Shown: piece after piece, positions 1 through 8,289 of the stretch | How the letters are laid out: every line of letters begins with the position of its first letter | Numbering within the stretch: the first letter of the stretch is position 1 | Source: JASUTC01 sp035447925 | GTDB lineage: Bacteria > Thermotogota > Thermotogae > MWEM01 | Reading direction: 5' to 3' | Assembly: GCA_035447925.1 (NCBI GenBank) | Contig: DAOTHY010000048.1 | Location: 1 to 17,945, forward strand | Length of the DNA stretch: 17,945 nt | The notes under the pieces: generated by a model | What the model saw: only the letters and a program-made list of their open reading frames with translations | Databases searched by the model: none | Told to the model about the DNA's origin: nothing | Made by a program: the position numbers and the translations under genes

Positions 1-548
1 TTTTTCTCAATTTCCTTTTTATCGGTTACATCTGTCATCGAACACATGTAGAAAGCCTCGGATACATCATCTTCCACAAAAAGACTCTCAAAGAGGACGG
101 TTTTCCCATTCTTCAGCAAGAGTTCGTCTTTAACCTTTTTCCCGGTTTGCTTGGCCTTTCTCAAATTTGAAAAGAAAGCGGCGTGATTATCCGATTCGAT
201 TTGCAGTGTAAATGGTTTGGTCTGCAGGTTCTTTTTTGGTTTTTCAATGATCGTTGTGGAAGATTTGTTTAGGTCAATCACAATACCTCTGACGTCTAAT
301 GTGAGAAATCCGGTCGGTGAGTTTTCAAAAAGCCGGTAATATTTGTTTCTGGAATGCTCCAGTTCGATTTGAAGGCGTGCCATATTTTCGTTTTGAATCT
401 CCAATTCCATTTGATGAATAACCAGATCCTCGATGATTCGTTTCATTTCATGGTTGTTTAAGGCTTCAATCTCGTAGCTGGCAGGAATCTTACCCTTTTC
501 GGATAATCGCATGATCGCTTTTTTCTTCAAATCATCCTTGTCTACCAT
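1..548 (-). CDS. PAS-domain sensory protein, 3' end cut by window edge
   Basis: Partial gene: the first 182 codons are present and the rest lies beyond the left edge. I translated it from the ATG at 546-548, which has an AGGTG-type ribosome binding site at about 554-559. An N-terminal helical segment (residues about 1-40) leads into a coiled coil (about 41-66, LVIHQMELEIQNENMARLQ), a linker typical of PAS proteins that precede histidine kinase or GGDEF domains. A PAS fold follows (about 68-178: YRLFENSPTGF..., ending in a ...MTDVTDKKE motif). It starts 11 bp after the stop of the CheB-CheR fusion, and its ribosome binding site abuts that stop, so the two are co-transcribed. The missing C-terminal part should carry the output domain (kinase or cyclase by family habit); that cannot be seen here. 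Confidence 0.85.
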   Translation of the reverse strand, partial: MVDKDDLKKKAIMRLSEKGKIPASYEIEALNNHEMKRIIEDLVIHQMELEIQNENMARLQIELEHSRNKYYRLFENSPTGFLTLDVRGIVIDLNKSSTTIIEKPKKNLQTKPFTLQIESDNHAAFFSNLRKAKQTGKKVKDELLLKNGKTVLFESLFVEDDVSEAFYMCSMTDVTDKKEIEK

Positions 549-559
549 TTTCTCACCTC

Positions 560-3500
560 TTAGACCTTTTCCAGGGAAACAATGACCCCTGAAATCTGAC
601 TGTTCTCACCAAACTGCGGTGTGGCGTTGATTCTGACCTGAATTTTGTTCCCGTCACCGTCGACGACATGGTGAATATAATTAGCAACCGGCTGTTTGTT
701 CTTCATCACTTGGGCAAACGGCAATACCTCACTGTCCAGGGTTTTATCTTCTTTTGTTGTTATCTTCCAACGTTCTGAATCATACGTTCTGCTGACGATC
801 TCATCCTTTGGCAGTTTCATGATCTGCTCGGCTTTTTTATTGGCATAATTGATCTTCCCTTGCGCATCTAAAAAAAAGATTGCGCTGGGATTGTCCTCAA
901 GTATGATTTTCAAGAAATGATTCTCCTCTTCCATCGCTTTGCGTTTGGCTTTTATATTTGTGATATCCTCAGATACCTTTAAATAAAAATAGTCATTCGA
1001 ATCGGTGTAATACACTTTTGATATGGATGCCATCTCCCACATACACGTATTTTTTCCGCACAATTTTATTTCATCGGAATATTTTTCGTCTTTGTTGATC
1101 ATCTTTTTGATCTTCTCATACTCAGCGGGCCAGGGGACTTCATTTGGTCTGAAATAGTCCAACTCCTTGCCCAGTATTTCTTCTAACTGATACCCGGTTT
1201 TACTGAGAAATTGAGGATTGGCGTACTCGATTCTGCCTTGTGCGTTAAACAGGCAAATCATAACCGGGCTTTGATCAATGGCATAACTGAACTTTGAAAT
1301 CTCTTTTGATGCAGCTTTCATTTCTGTGATATCCAGGAATGTTATAACTACTCCTTTGACCTGATTGTCCACCGTGATATAAGGGCGAATTCTCTTGAAG
1401 AATTTTCTACCATGTTTATTTTCAACTTCCGCTGATTTGGGTTTCAATGTCATGAGCACTGACTTGGTGTCATCGTCTATATTTGAGCCGATCAAATTAT
1501 GCGTAATATGAGTGATTGGCCGGCCGATATCTTGGTCCATGAGGTTGATGATGTCCCTCACTACGGGGGTGAATTTCCGGATCCTTAGGTTTAAATCCAC
1601 GAATATGGTCCCAATATCGGCATTTTTAAGCAGGTTCTCCATGTCGTTGTTTAAATCCGTCAGCTCCTGGATCTTGGCTTGGTATTCCGAGTTAACGGTA
1701 ATGAGCTCCTCGTTCACTGATTGCAATTCTTCATTCGTGCTCTGCAGCTCTTCGTTGGAAGAAAGCAATTCCTCATTAGCCGCCTGCAATTCCTCGTTGG
1801 AAGTTTCCAATTCTTCAATTGTAGCCTGCAGATTCTCTTTGGTGTACTGCAGCTCCTGTTCCAAATCCTTAATCCGTTGATCTTTATCATCGAAAAATTC
1901 ATCGGCATCCTGTTTTAAATCGTTTTCCTCATGTTTTTTTACATCCCGCTGTTTCAACAGGATGATCATGTACTTTCTGTCTTTCACCTTTTTCATGAAT
2001 ACCGACAAATCCAAAAATTCCGTTTCAGATTCCCTTTCCAGGCTGATTCCAGGATAGAACACTTCCTTCTCGTTTTTCATGACCTTGTGCAGGGCAATAC
2101 CGATGGGTACACTTAATTCCCTTCGAAACAGTTTCAAAGCGTTAATCTGAATCCTTCCGGTGGGCAGCTCCAGGTACCTGTTCGCTTCACCGCAAGTCAT
2201 GACGATGTTAAATGATTCATCCACAATCACACAGGGATTCACAAAATGCTGGAGGATATAATCCTGTAGGGTGACGTAATCATCAGGGGTTGAAGAAAAA
2301 CTTGAACCGCCCTGGAGATTTCTGCTGGATTTTGCAGACAGCCGGGTTAGGCTGAACGAGTTGGAAAAGGTGCTGTGCTTTACATCGGTGTTGGTCAACT
2401 GATAGATTTTCCATCGGTTGCTGATCGTCTTGTAATAGTGGTCCATGTCTCCTATGGTTTCACTGCTGCCGAGAAACAGAAACCCGTATTTTTTTAACGA
2501 ATAACTGAAAAAGGAAAAGATCTTTTTCTGCAGCATGGGCTGCAAATAGATGAGCAGGTTTCTGCAAGAAATAAAATCCATGTTGTTGAACGGGGGATTT
2601 TGAATCAAATTATGAGGCGCAAAGACCAATTTCTCACGGATATCCCGGTTTACCTGGAAAAAACCGCCCGTATTCCTGAAATACTTCTTCAGATATTGAG
2701 AAGGGACATCCTCCGCAATGCTTTCCGGATAGACCCCCTGAGAAGCAAATTCTATGGCATCCTTATCAATATCCGTGGCGAATATTTTGTAATCCTGATT
2801 ATAACCCATTGTTTGAAAAAAATCCTGTAGCATAAAGGCCAAAGAATAGGCCTCTTCCCCGGTAGAACAACCGGCTACCCACAGTCTCAACGGCTCCTTG
2901 TCGTTATGTGATTTGATCATCTCAGGGATGACTTTCTTCTGAAGAATATCGTAGGCCTCTTTGTCCCTGAAAAACCTCGTCACACCGATCAGTAATTGTT
3001 TGTAAAGGATATTAATCTCATTGGCACTGTCATACAAAAATTCCAGGTAATCGCCGATGGATGATAATTGATTGATTCCCATTCTCTGTTCAATACGCCG
3101 GTATACGGTGCTTTTTTTGTAATAACTAAAATCCACACCACTGTAGCGTTTCAGCATTTCAAATATCTTTTGAAAAGGCTCCTGATCATCGATCATCTTC
3201 TTGTTTGTCTGGGAGAAAACAGGATTTTTAATGTATTTCACCACCGCTTCGCCCATCTGTTCAGGCGCCAGGATAAAATCCACCATGCCTGCAATAATGG
3301 CGCTTCGGGGCATACCGTCAAACTGGGCTGTATTTTGGTCTTGGACAATGACCATGCCGCCAAACTCCTTGATATGGCGAATCCCCCTGGTTCCGTCACT
3401 GCCGGTTCCGGAAAGAATCACCGCAATGCCTTTTTCCTTTTTGTCCTCCGCCAGGGAACGAAAGAAGATATCGATGGGTAAATTGAGAGACCGTTGCCCT

Positions 3501-3793
3501 TGATGTGGTGTCAAATACAATTTTCCGTGAAAGATTTTAAGATTGTTCTTGGGAGGGAGGAGATAAATCTTGTTTGCTTCGACTTGAAGATTATCCTTTG
3601 CCTGAATGATGTCCATATCCGTATGTTTAGCCAGGATTTCATTCATCAGACTTTTGTAATCCGGCGAAAGATGCTGAATAATCACAAATGCCATTCCGGG
3701 ATCGCTCGGCATATGGTTGAAAAATTTCTCAATGGCATCCAGACCGCCGGCAGAAGCACCGATTCCCACCACATACAGTTCTTCTTTATCCAT
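560..3793 (-). CDS. CheB-CheR fusion with coiled coil and PAS domains
   Basis: 1077 residues counted from the ATG at 3791-3793. The frame is open upstream to a TTG, but GGAGG at 3799-3803 fits this ATG. Domains in order: CheB-type methylesterase (about 5-190) with nucleophile Ser14 in GIGASAGG, His41 in IIQHLSPD and Asp133 in SGTGSDGT; CheR-type methyltransferase (about 200-465) with SAM motif WVAGCSTGEEAYS (about 305-317), FATDIDKD and CRNLLIYL (about 410-417); a long heptad coiled coil (about 640-725) made of repeated NEEL units; then three PAS modules (about 725-825, 838-950, 960-1077). There is no receiver domain before CheB and no kinase or cyclase after the PAS modules. By family these proteins combine glutamate methylation and demethylation activities, and output is thought to go through partner proteins. 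The PAS protein directly downstream is the obvious partner. Function in this organism is inferred. Confidence 0.93.
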   Translation of the reverse strand: MDKEELYVVGIGASAGGLDAIEKFFNHMPSDPGMAFVIIQHLSPDYKSLMNEILAKHTDMDIIQAKDNLQVEANKIYLLPPKNNLKIFHGKLYLTPHQGQRSLNLPIDIFFRSLAEDKKEKGIAVILSGTGSDGTRGIRHIKEFGGMVIVQDQNTAQFDGMPRSAIIAGMVDFILAPEQMGEAVVKYIKNPVFSQTNKKMIDDQEPFQKIFEMLKRYSGVDFSYYKKSTVYRRIEQRMGINQLSSIGDYLEFLYDSANEINILYKQLLIGVTRFFRDKEAYDILQKKVIPEMIKSHNDKEPLRLWVAGCSTGEEAYSLAFMLQDFFQTMGYNQDYKIFATDIDKDAIEFASQGVYPESIAEDVPSQYLKKYFRNTGGFFQVNRDIREKLVFAPHNLIQNPPFNNMDFISCRNLLIYLQPMLQKKIFSFFSYSLKKYGFLFLGSSETIGDMDHYYKTISNRWKIYQLTNTDVKHSTFSNSFSLTRLSAKSSRNLQGGSSFSSTPDDYVTLQDYILQHFVNPCVIVDESFNIVMTCGEANRYLELPTGRIQINALKLFRRELSVPIGIALHKVMKNEKEVFYPGISLERESETEFLDLSVFMKKVKDRKYMIILLKQRDVKKHEENDLKQDADEFFDDKDQRIKDLEQELQYTKENLQATIEELETSNEELQAANEELLSSNEELQSTNEELQSVNEELITVNSEYQAKIQELTDLNNDMENLLKNADIGTIFVDLNLRIRKFTPVVRDIINLMDQDIGRPITHITHNLIGSNIDDDTKSVLMTLKPKSAEVENKHGRKFFKRIRPYITVDNQVKGVVITFLDITEMKAASKEISKFSYAIDQSPVMICLFNAQGRIEYANPQFLSKTGYQLEEILGKELDYFRPNEVPWPAEYEKIKKMINKDEKYSDEIKLCGKNTCMWEMASISKVYYTDSNDYFYLKVSEDITNIKAKRKAMEEENHFLKIILEDNPSAIFFLDAQGKINYANKKAEQIMKLPKDEIVSRTYDSERWKITTKEDKTLDSEVLPFAQVMKNKQPVANYIHHVVDGDGNKIQVRINATPQFGENSQISGVIVSLEKV

Positions 3794-3797
3794 AACC

Positions 3798-3828
3798 GCC
3801 TCCAACAAAAAGAAATATACTGATTATA
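3798..3828 (-). promoter_or_regulatory. Promoter (extended -10) and RBS of the CheB-CheR operon
   Basis: Read on the minus strand, TGATATAAT (TATAAT at 3823-3828) forms an extended -10 box. No good -35 hexamer lies 17 bp upstream, as is common for extended -10 promoters. Transcription would start near 3816, leaving a leader of about 23 nt that holds the GGAGG ribosome binding site at 3799-3803. Confidence 0.65.
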
Positions 3829-3841
3829 TCAAAAAAAGGCC

Positions 3842-4098
3842 TGATAAACTTCTTTTTTTAATTTATCATTACCTTATCTTAACTCCATTATCTTATTTTT
3901 AGATTCTTCAGTTTAGACGCTAAGACTTCTTGCAACCACGCTCATGTGGATGGCAAGCAGGAAAAAACGTCATGGCAACGAACAGATATCAGCTTGAAAA
4001 AAAAGAAAACGAAAGGAAAGGAGACCGATCAATGAAACGAAGTTCAGCGGGATACCCCCAATGGTGTTTTGCTGAATGAAATAGACGGCCGTTATAGA
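3842..4098. other. Intergenic stretch with stem-loops and a plus-strand mini-frame
   Basis: About 270 bp between the kinase-like gene and the CheB-CheR promoter hold no convincing gene. Visible structure includes an inverted repeat TGATAAA/TTTATCA near 3842-3868. A two-tier stem-loop lies near 3915-3970: outer GACG/CGTC, middle CTTGC/GCAAG, inner CCAC/GTGG. There is also an inverted repeat TTCAGC/GCTGAA at 4043-4048 and 4071-4076. On the plus strand an AAAGGAAAGGAG ribosome binding site precedes a 15-codon frame (4032-4079). None of the hairpins is followed by a U run, so none is a clear terminator. Confidence 0.4.
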
Positions 4099-4944
4099 TC
4101 AAGTTTCCGTTGGGGCCGCTAGCCGCTCAAAAAGCGACGGGGTAATGGTTGACCATCGTTTCTGATCGTCATCACTTTTTTCAACGAGAACCTTTTTCAT
4201 GTCTAAGGAGGCAAAAATATCAAGTTCCAGTTTAAGTCTTTCATTCAAAACCTCCAGGATCCCGTTTATTCCGCTCAGTCCTTTATACAGCCCAAACCCC
4301 CTGTTGGCATAATAGTGTTCAAACCCCTCGTACCAGCTTTTAGGCCTTTCCTGAACGATCCTCTCAAAAGAAGCCTTTAAATCAGAGGCTTTGAGGTATA
4401 TCAACAGGGGGTTTAGCGGGCGTATGATATCGGCTATTTGCCGGATATAGGATTTGATGAGCGAATGGGGCGCATTCTCCCGAATCAACGTGACAGTAAC
4501 CGGATTTTGGATGAATACGCATTCGAGGATGACCTGATTCGGTTTATTTTGACAGCTGCTTACAAACGATTCCCATTTTTTTAGAATCAAGTCCATATGT
4601 TGTGCAAGGGGAAGCTCGTAGATATCTTGACAAAGGATCTCATTGAGGAGATCTTTAGAAAAAATGTTGTTGTTCTCCTGTAATAGCTTTTTATACTGAA
4701 TCATATACCCTTTTTCCACTGAATTCGTTCTTTTTTCAAGTATTTCACAATCTTCACGATGACGCCTTTTCAACTCAACAAACTGCTCGGGTGTAAAAAA
4801 TGCCACCCCGTCGTAATCGGCTGGATGATCGATGTTTCCTTCCAAAAACACTTGAGAAGAGATATTCGCTTTCACCAGTACTTGGTGGATCTGTTTTGCC
4901 GCAGTTGTTTTCCCGGAACCGGGTAATCCTTCGATCAGGATCAT
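4099..4944 (-). CDS. P-loop NTPase, probable small-molecule kinase of unknown substrate
   Basis: 281 residues starting at ATG 4942-4944, with AAGGTGA as ribosome binding site; this site overlaps the stop codon of the serpin gene. A Walker A motif sits at the extreme N-terminus (GLPGSGKTT, residues 6-14, Lys12), the arrangement of nucleoside- and nucleotide-kinase-like P-loop proteins. VILECVFIQNP in the middle may serve as the Walker B region. A basic segment (RIVQERPKSW, about residue 210) could act as a lid. No ABC signature and no helicase motifs are visible. The 9-bp gap to the serpin gene indicates one transcript, but nothing in the sequence ties the functions together. It could also be an orphan P-loop ATPase without kinase activity. 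Confidence 0.8.
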   Translation of the reverse strand: MILIEGLPGSGKTTAAKQIHQVLVKANISSQVFLEGNIDHPADYDGVAFFTPEQFVELKRRHREDCEILEKRTNSVEKGYMIQYKKLLQENNNIFSKDLLNEILCQDIYELPLAQHMDLILKKWESFVSSCQNKPNQVILECVFIQNPVTVTLIRENAPHSLIKSYIRQIADIIRPLNPLLIYLKASDLKASFERIVQERPKSWYEGFEHYYANRGFGLYKGLSGINGILEVLNERLKLELDIFASLDMKKVLVEKSDDDQKRWSTITPSLFERLAAPTET

Positions 4945-4953
4945 GCCATCACC

Positions 4954-6201
4954 TTAAGGCTGGGTTAGCTTCCCGACAAAGATCATGCTCCCAGTGGTGT
5001 TTTCACGAATCATGTACATAAAGGGTCTATCGGCATGAAAGGTTTTTACTTGCTCAGAAGGCAGTTCGAAGGCGCCTCTGGCCATAATGACAGCCGTAAC
5101 CGCTGCAGCTTCTGTTCCCTTTTCGTCCAGGTCAATATAGGTTTTGTGGAGTACATCAGAGATGAATAGGTCTTTCTTGCCGGTTATTTTTGAAAAATCA
5201 GCATTGGAAAAAAACGGCATCTTCATTCCCATGGCGATCAGTATCTCATTCAGGTTGTAGGTGTTCTCGATGCGGAATTTTGGTATTTTCACTTCTACAG
5301 TTACAGCCGGGGTATGCATCAGTTCATCGATTTTGCTTTCGAGCATGACATTTGTCAATTGATTCTCAAGCTGCTCAAGGGATGATTCCCGATCCGGCAG
5401 AAAGACAATCATGGAATAATCAGCTATTGAAATTGGTTCACCACGCTCATTGTATTCTTTTCTGTAAGGCATTTCCAGAATTTTAAACTCTTCGCATTCC
5501 AAGTATCTGTAAGACTTGGTGTTGTTCATCATCTCCACTGATATTTCTTTTGACGAATTAAGTGAAAAGGGTTCTGGTTTTGTGTTTTTATCCAAAAACG
5601 GGTTCATCCAGGCACCTTTAAAGTAAATGGCGTTGGACAGAATCAACGTGGTCATCTGATTGATCACATCCGGTGTGATGATTTGAGTGATTTTGCCGTT
5701 TGTTTTCTCACTCACCCATTGGTTGATTTCATCCGTTGTTTGTACTTCATTACAAAAATCAACTGAACGGATTTCGGATTGGAAATACGTTTGAAGCAAT
5801 GTCAGATACGATTCAAGAACGGGATAATTTTCTTGGACCCACAGGGCATTAGCAATATTCAAGGGCCCCGATTCATTATCCTCATAAGGAACAAATGATA
5901 GTTGCAGTTGAGCCATCTGTTCCAAAAACTGCTGTGTGTCCTCTGCGAAATGCATGGTTTGTGCGATTTCTTGCTTGGTTTGGCCAGAAGAACCTGCGTA
6001 AACCATACCAAAGGCGTTCACAATACTAAATGGTGAAATGATGATGTTTTTCCCGTCGCTTTTCAACTGCCGATACAATTCCAAACCAAACTGATTGTTG
6101 GCCATTACGACTCCCCCCCCGGTTTCCCTTGCAAAGGCTGTAATAGCCGTTAAAATGACAATGATAACCAAAATCAAATTCCTTTGTTGACATTTCCTCA
6201 C
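4954..6201 (-). CDS. Secreted serpin-family serine protease inhibitor
   Basis: 415 residues from a GTG start (6199-6201) with GGGAG about 9 nt upstream. The frame is open further upstream, but this start gives a classic signal peptide: basic n-region, hydrophobic core LILVIIVILTAIT, and AFA cleavage site after residue 24 with no lipobox cysteine. The mature part shows the whole serpin fold: NNQFGLELYRQL, NIIISPFSIVNAFGM, LILSNAIYFKGAWMNPF, and the family signature FHADRPF (388-394). The reactive-loop hinge at about 360-370 (EKGTEAAAVTA) has the small residues required of inhibitory serpins. Counting from Thr363 as P14, the scissile bond would be Gly376-Ala377 with Arg375 at P2; if the count slips by one, P1 is Arg. 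About 11 residues separate P1' from the signature, longer than in antitrypsin. It acts outside the cell or at the envelope, trapping serine or cysteine proteases irreversibly; the target is unknown. Confidence 0.93.
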   Translation of the reverse strand: MRKCQQRNLILVIIVILTAITAFARETGGGVVMANNQFGLELYRQLKSDGKNIIISPFSIVNAFGMVYAGSSGQTKQEIAQTMHFAEDTQQFLEQMAQLQLSFVPYEDNESGPLNIANALWVQENYPVLESYLTLLQTYFQSEIRSVDFCNEVQTTDEINQWVSEKTNGKITQIITPDVINQMTTLILSNAIYFKGAWMNPFLDKNTKPEPFSLNSSKEISVEMMNNTKSYRYLECEEFKILEMPYRKEYNERGEPISIADYSMIVFLPDRESSLEQLENQLTNVMLESKIDELMHTPAVTVEVKIPKFRIENTYNLNEILIAMGMKMPFFSNADFSKITGKKDLFISDVLHKTYIDLDEKGTEAAAVTAVIMARGAFELPSEQVKTFHADRPFMYMIRENTTGSMIFVGKLTQP

Positions 6202-6293
6202 ATGATCACGCTCCCTATTTCTTTCTGCTATCCCTTTAGACGAAAAACAACCCTCCAAAGCATTCACAGATAAGCTTTGTGAAACACTTATGA

Positions 6294-6345
6294 TAAAATA
6301 CAAAAAGAATGCTGCATGCGATTGAACCGTTTGCAGGCAAGGAGG
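6294..6345 (+). promoter_or_regulatory. Possible promoter and RBS for the Pr6Pr-like gene
   Basis: TGATAAAAT (TAAAAT at 6294-6299) reads as an extended -10 box. A start near 6306 leaves a leader of about 47 nt with a strong AAGGAGG ribosome binding site at about 6339-6345. No consensus -35 is present, so confidence is modest. The divergent serpin promoter should lie in the same 150-bp gap but could not be picked out. Confidence 0.4.
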
Positions 6346-6352
6346 AATCTTC

Positions 6353-7003
6353 ATGAACTCTCAAATCAAATCTAATGATACCACCGCCTGGTTGTTGCTG
6401 CTCATGGCCTTCATGACTTTTTTGTTTTTATTTAACACCATAGCTGCCTCATCCATGAATTACGATTCAGACAAAATCCATTCGCTTTTTTATTTTACCA
6501 TTCAAACCAACATCATGATGCTGTTCTGGATGATCTTTCTTTCCGTTTATATCCTTTCAAACGGTCGTTTGCTGAAGTTTTCCGTGAACCCCAGCCTTGC
6601 AGCAGCCTTGACAACCTATATTCTCATCACCGGTTCCATCTTCTGGGCGGTGTTGGTTCCCGTCTACATCAAACCGGGCTCAGACAACGCCTGGCTGTTT
6701 TCCCCCTCCAACGTTTGGACCCATACCGTGGTTCCGATAAGCGGTGTGGTGTTGTTGTTCTTTGTAAGGGCCATTACGAAAAAAACTGAAAAAATCAGGC
6801 TGTCTGCGTATTTTTTCTTATACCCGGCTTTATATTCCATATTAGGCATAACTTTGGCCGTCAACGGCAAATACATGTATCCCATGTTTAATCCGATCAT
6901 GCTGGGCAGCTGGTTTTTTGTCGGATTAAGCCTGATCGCGATCATGGGGATTTTCACGGTTGTTTATTATTTTCTTTTACGAATAGCCGCCAAGAACGTT
7001 TAG
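6353..7003 (+). CDS. Pr6Pr-like multi-pass membrane protein
   Basis: 216 residues, start ATG at 6353 with AAGGAGG 7-8 nt upstream. Six hydrophobic segments are visible: about 13-33, 45-68, 80-105, 122-140, 151-170 and 183-210. Features typical of the Pr6Pr/FAR-17a-like membrane family include FYFTIQTNIMM in the second segment, the VWTHTVVP motif between segments 3 and 4 (His about 124), and the late GKYMYPMFNP segment. Members of this family have no established biochemical role in bacteria; they resemble integral-membrane hydrolases or steroid-pathway-like proteins. It is divergent from the serpin gene and convergent with the phosphatase gene, with only 3 bp between stops. Confidence 0.75.
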   Translation: MNSQIKSNDTTAWLLLLMAFMTFLFLFNTIAASSMNYDSDKIHSLFYFTIQTNIMMLFWMIFLSVYILSNGRLLKFSVNPSLAAALTTYILITGSIFWAVLVPVYIKPGSDNAWLFSPSNVWTHTVVPISGVVLLFFVRAITKKTEKIRLSAYFFLYPALYSILGITLAVNGKYMYPMFNPIMLGSWFFVGLSLIAIMGIFTVVYYFLLRIAAKNV

Positions 7004-7006
7004 GGT

Positions 7007-8044
7007 TTATTCGTTGGGTAACATGGAAAGGGTTAAACCCGTTTTCTGAATGGAGCTCCATTGCTTGTAATAGCCACCGGAACAATTCACATAAATCGGA
7101 TTCATCAGAATACCCAGTTTGTCCATTGTTCGCCTCTCTTTTTCAGAGCAAGGAAAGCAAATAGCCGATAATCGGCTGCCATAAACCGCTCCGCAATCGA
7201 TGTCGATTTGAACAACCTCTTTTGACTGTTTGTTGACGCTAAAGGCTACACCTGCCTGCCACTCTCCCGGTTGATCGGTAAAAAAATCCACAAAATGCGT
7301 GGCCGGTTCTTCCAAGATGGGTTGTTCAGTATGGTTTCTGTAGGACGTTCTTTCATTGCCGATATATCGGTCAACGACAATGGTGGGGGTATGGCCGTGA
7401 ATCAGGACAGCTCCTTCAAAGGGTTCGGTCAGAAAGTCCCGATTCCACAGATTCATTTTTGCGGGCGGAATAGCGTATCGGGCATTCAACTCATCAAAAG
7501 CTTCATAAGATTCACAATCAATCAGCTCTTGAATGGGAATTCGATGATTTGGGACAGAATGCGAAAAAAGCAATTTGTAGCGTTTTCCGGAAATTTGCAA
7601 CTCCCTGATTTGGGCGAATTTCAACGACTCGAAAAAGATTTGATACTGATGATCCAAAACAAAGGAATATTGCCGGTTGTCAATTTCGGAATCCACATGA
7701 AACCCTTTTCTATGAGAAATTGAAGCCGTCGGATCCAAAGCCTGCAAAGTACGCAATCCCCCGTTTTTTTTTCGCAGCCACGCCTCTCCAACACTTTGAT
7801 ACTGATGCGATCCTTTGTAATAAACCAGCAGCATATGCTCGTGATTGCCCATCAGAAAGGTTTTTTGGGCTTTCAAATGAATGAGAAAATCCAGGACTTC
7901 CTTTGTAGATGGACCCCTGTCGATATAGTCGCCGATGAAGATGTACTCGATGTCTTCCACGGTGTTCCGGTAACCTTCGATGGCGTTTATCAGAGCTTTT
8001 AGAGGGTCAAAGCATCCGTGGATGTCCCCGATGGCAACGATCAT
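7007..8044 (-). CDS. PPP-type metallophosphatase (serine/threonine phosphatase-like)
   Basis: 345 residues. The metal-binding signature of the calcineurin-like PPP superfamily is complete: GDIHG (6-10), GDYIDRG (38-44), GNHEH (66-70), SHSVP (161-165) and HGHTP (216-220). This is the arrangement of bacterial PrpA/ApaH-like enzymes that hydrolyse phosphoprotein or diadenosine polyphosphate bonds with two metal ions. The C-terminal portion past about residue 270 (QIDIDCGAVYGSRLSAICF) is typical of the family. The start ATG (8042-8044) has GGGAGT about 5 nt upstream and overlaps the stop of a 55-codon upstream frame as ATGA. The substrate cannot be chosen from sequence; protein phosphatase or ApaH-like are equally possible. 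Confidence 0.9.
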   Translation of the reverse strand: MIVAIGDIHGCFDPLKALINAIEGYRNTVEDIEYIFIGDYIDRGPSTKEVLDFLIHLKAQKTFLMGNHEHMLLVYYKGSHQYQSVGEAWLRKKNGGLRTLQALDPTASISHRKGFHVDSEIDNRQYSFVLDHQYQIFFESLKFAQIRELQISGKRYKLLFSHSVPNHRIPIQELIDCESYEAFDELNARYAIPPAKMNLWNRDFLTEPFEGAVLIHGHTPTIVVDRYIGNERTSYRNHTEQPILEEPATHFVDFFTDQPGEWQAGVAFSVNKQSKEVVQIDIDCGAVYGSRLSAICFPCSEKERRTMDKLGILMNPIYVNCSGGYYKQWSSIQKTGLTLSMLPNE

Positions 8045-8208
8045 TTTGGACTCCCGATGTTTTCACCTCTGAGAATGGTGAAGATGCCCCTCGATTTGGT
8101 GCAGATCAAATCAAAATGAACCTGACTTCTACCCCTCCCCACTGTTCCGACAGATGTCTTCAATATCCCGTTATTTAAAAGCTTACTGAATAAGCAAGCG
8201 CTATTCAT
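8041..8208 (-). CDS. Unrecognised small ORF, 55 codons, translationally coupled to the phosphatase
   Basis: I translated this frame by hand: it starts at ATG 8206-8208 and ends in TGA 8041-8043, sharing ATGA with the start of the phosphatase gene. A GGTGAT box complementary to the 16S rRNA tail sits 5 nt before the ATG. The product begins MNSACLFSKLLNNGIL, is basic (TVGRGRSQVH, around residues 22-31) and ends RGENIGSPK. I recognise no family. The same DNA contains three perfect small stem-loops (GCTTA/TAAGC, GATTTG/CAAATC, TTCACC/GGTGAA), so it might instead be a structured leader that is open by chance. The lipobox, transmembrane and toxin-like features one might look for in a small protein are absent. 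Confidence 0.4.
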   Translation of the reverse strand: MNSACLFSKLLNNGILKTSVGTVGRGRSQVHFDLICTKSRGIFTILRGENIGSPK

Positions 8209-8289
8209 ATTGCATCACCATCCCTTTTTTCCGAAGAACCGGCATCTTGACATGTATAAAAAATGAAAGCAATTACTGATAACAAAGGC

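Noticed and set aside
1512..1880. Plus-strand open frame of 122 codons opposite the CheB-CheR coiled coil
   Set aside because: It is the antisense of a low-complexity NEEL repeat, has no ribosome binding site, and its Ser-rich product mirrors that repeat.
7271..7723. Plus-strand 150-codon frame opposite the metallophosphatase
   Set aside because: The minus strand carries complete PPP motifs, and the plus frame has no ribosome binding site or recognisable product.
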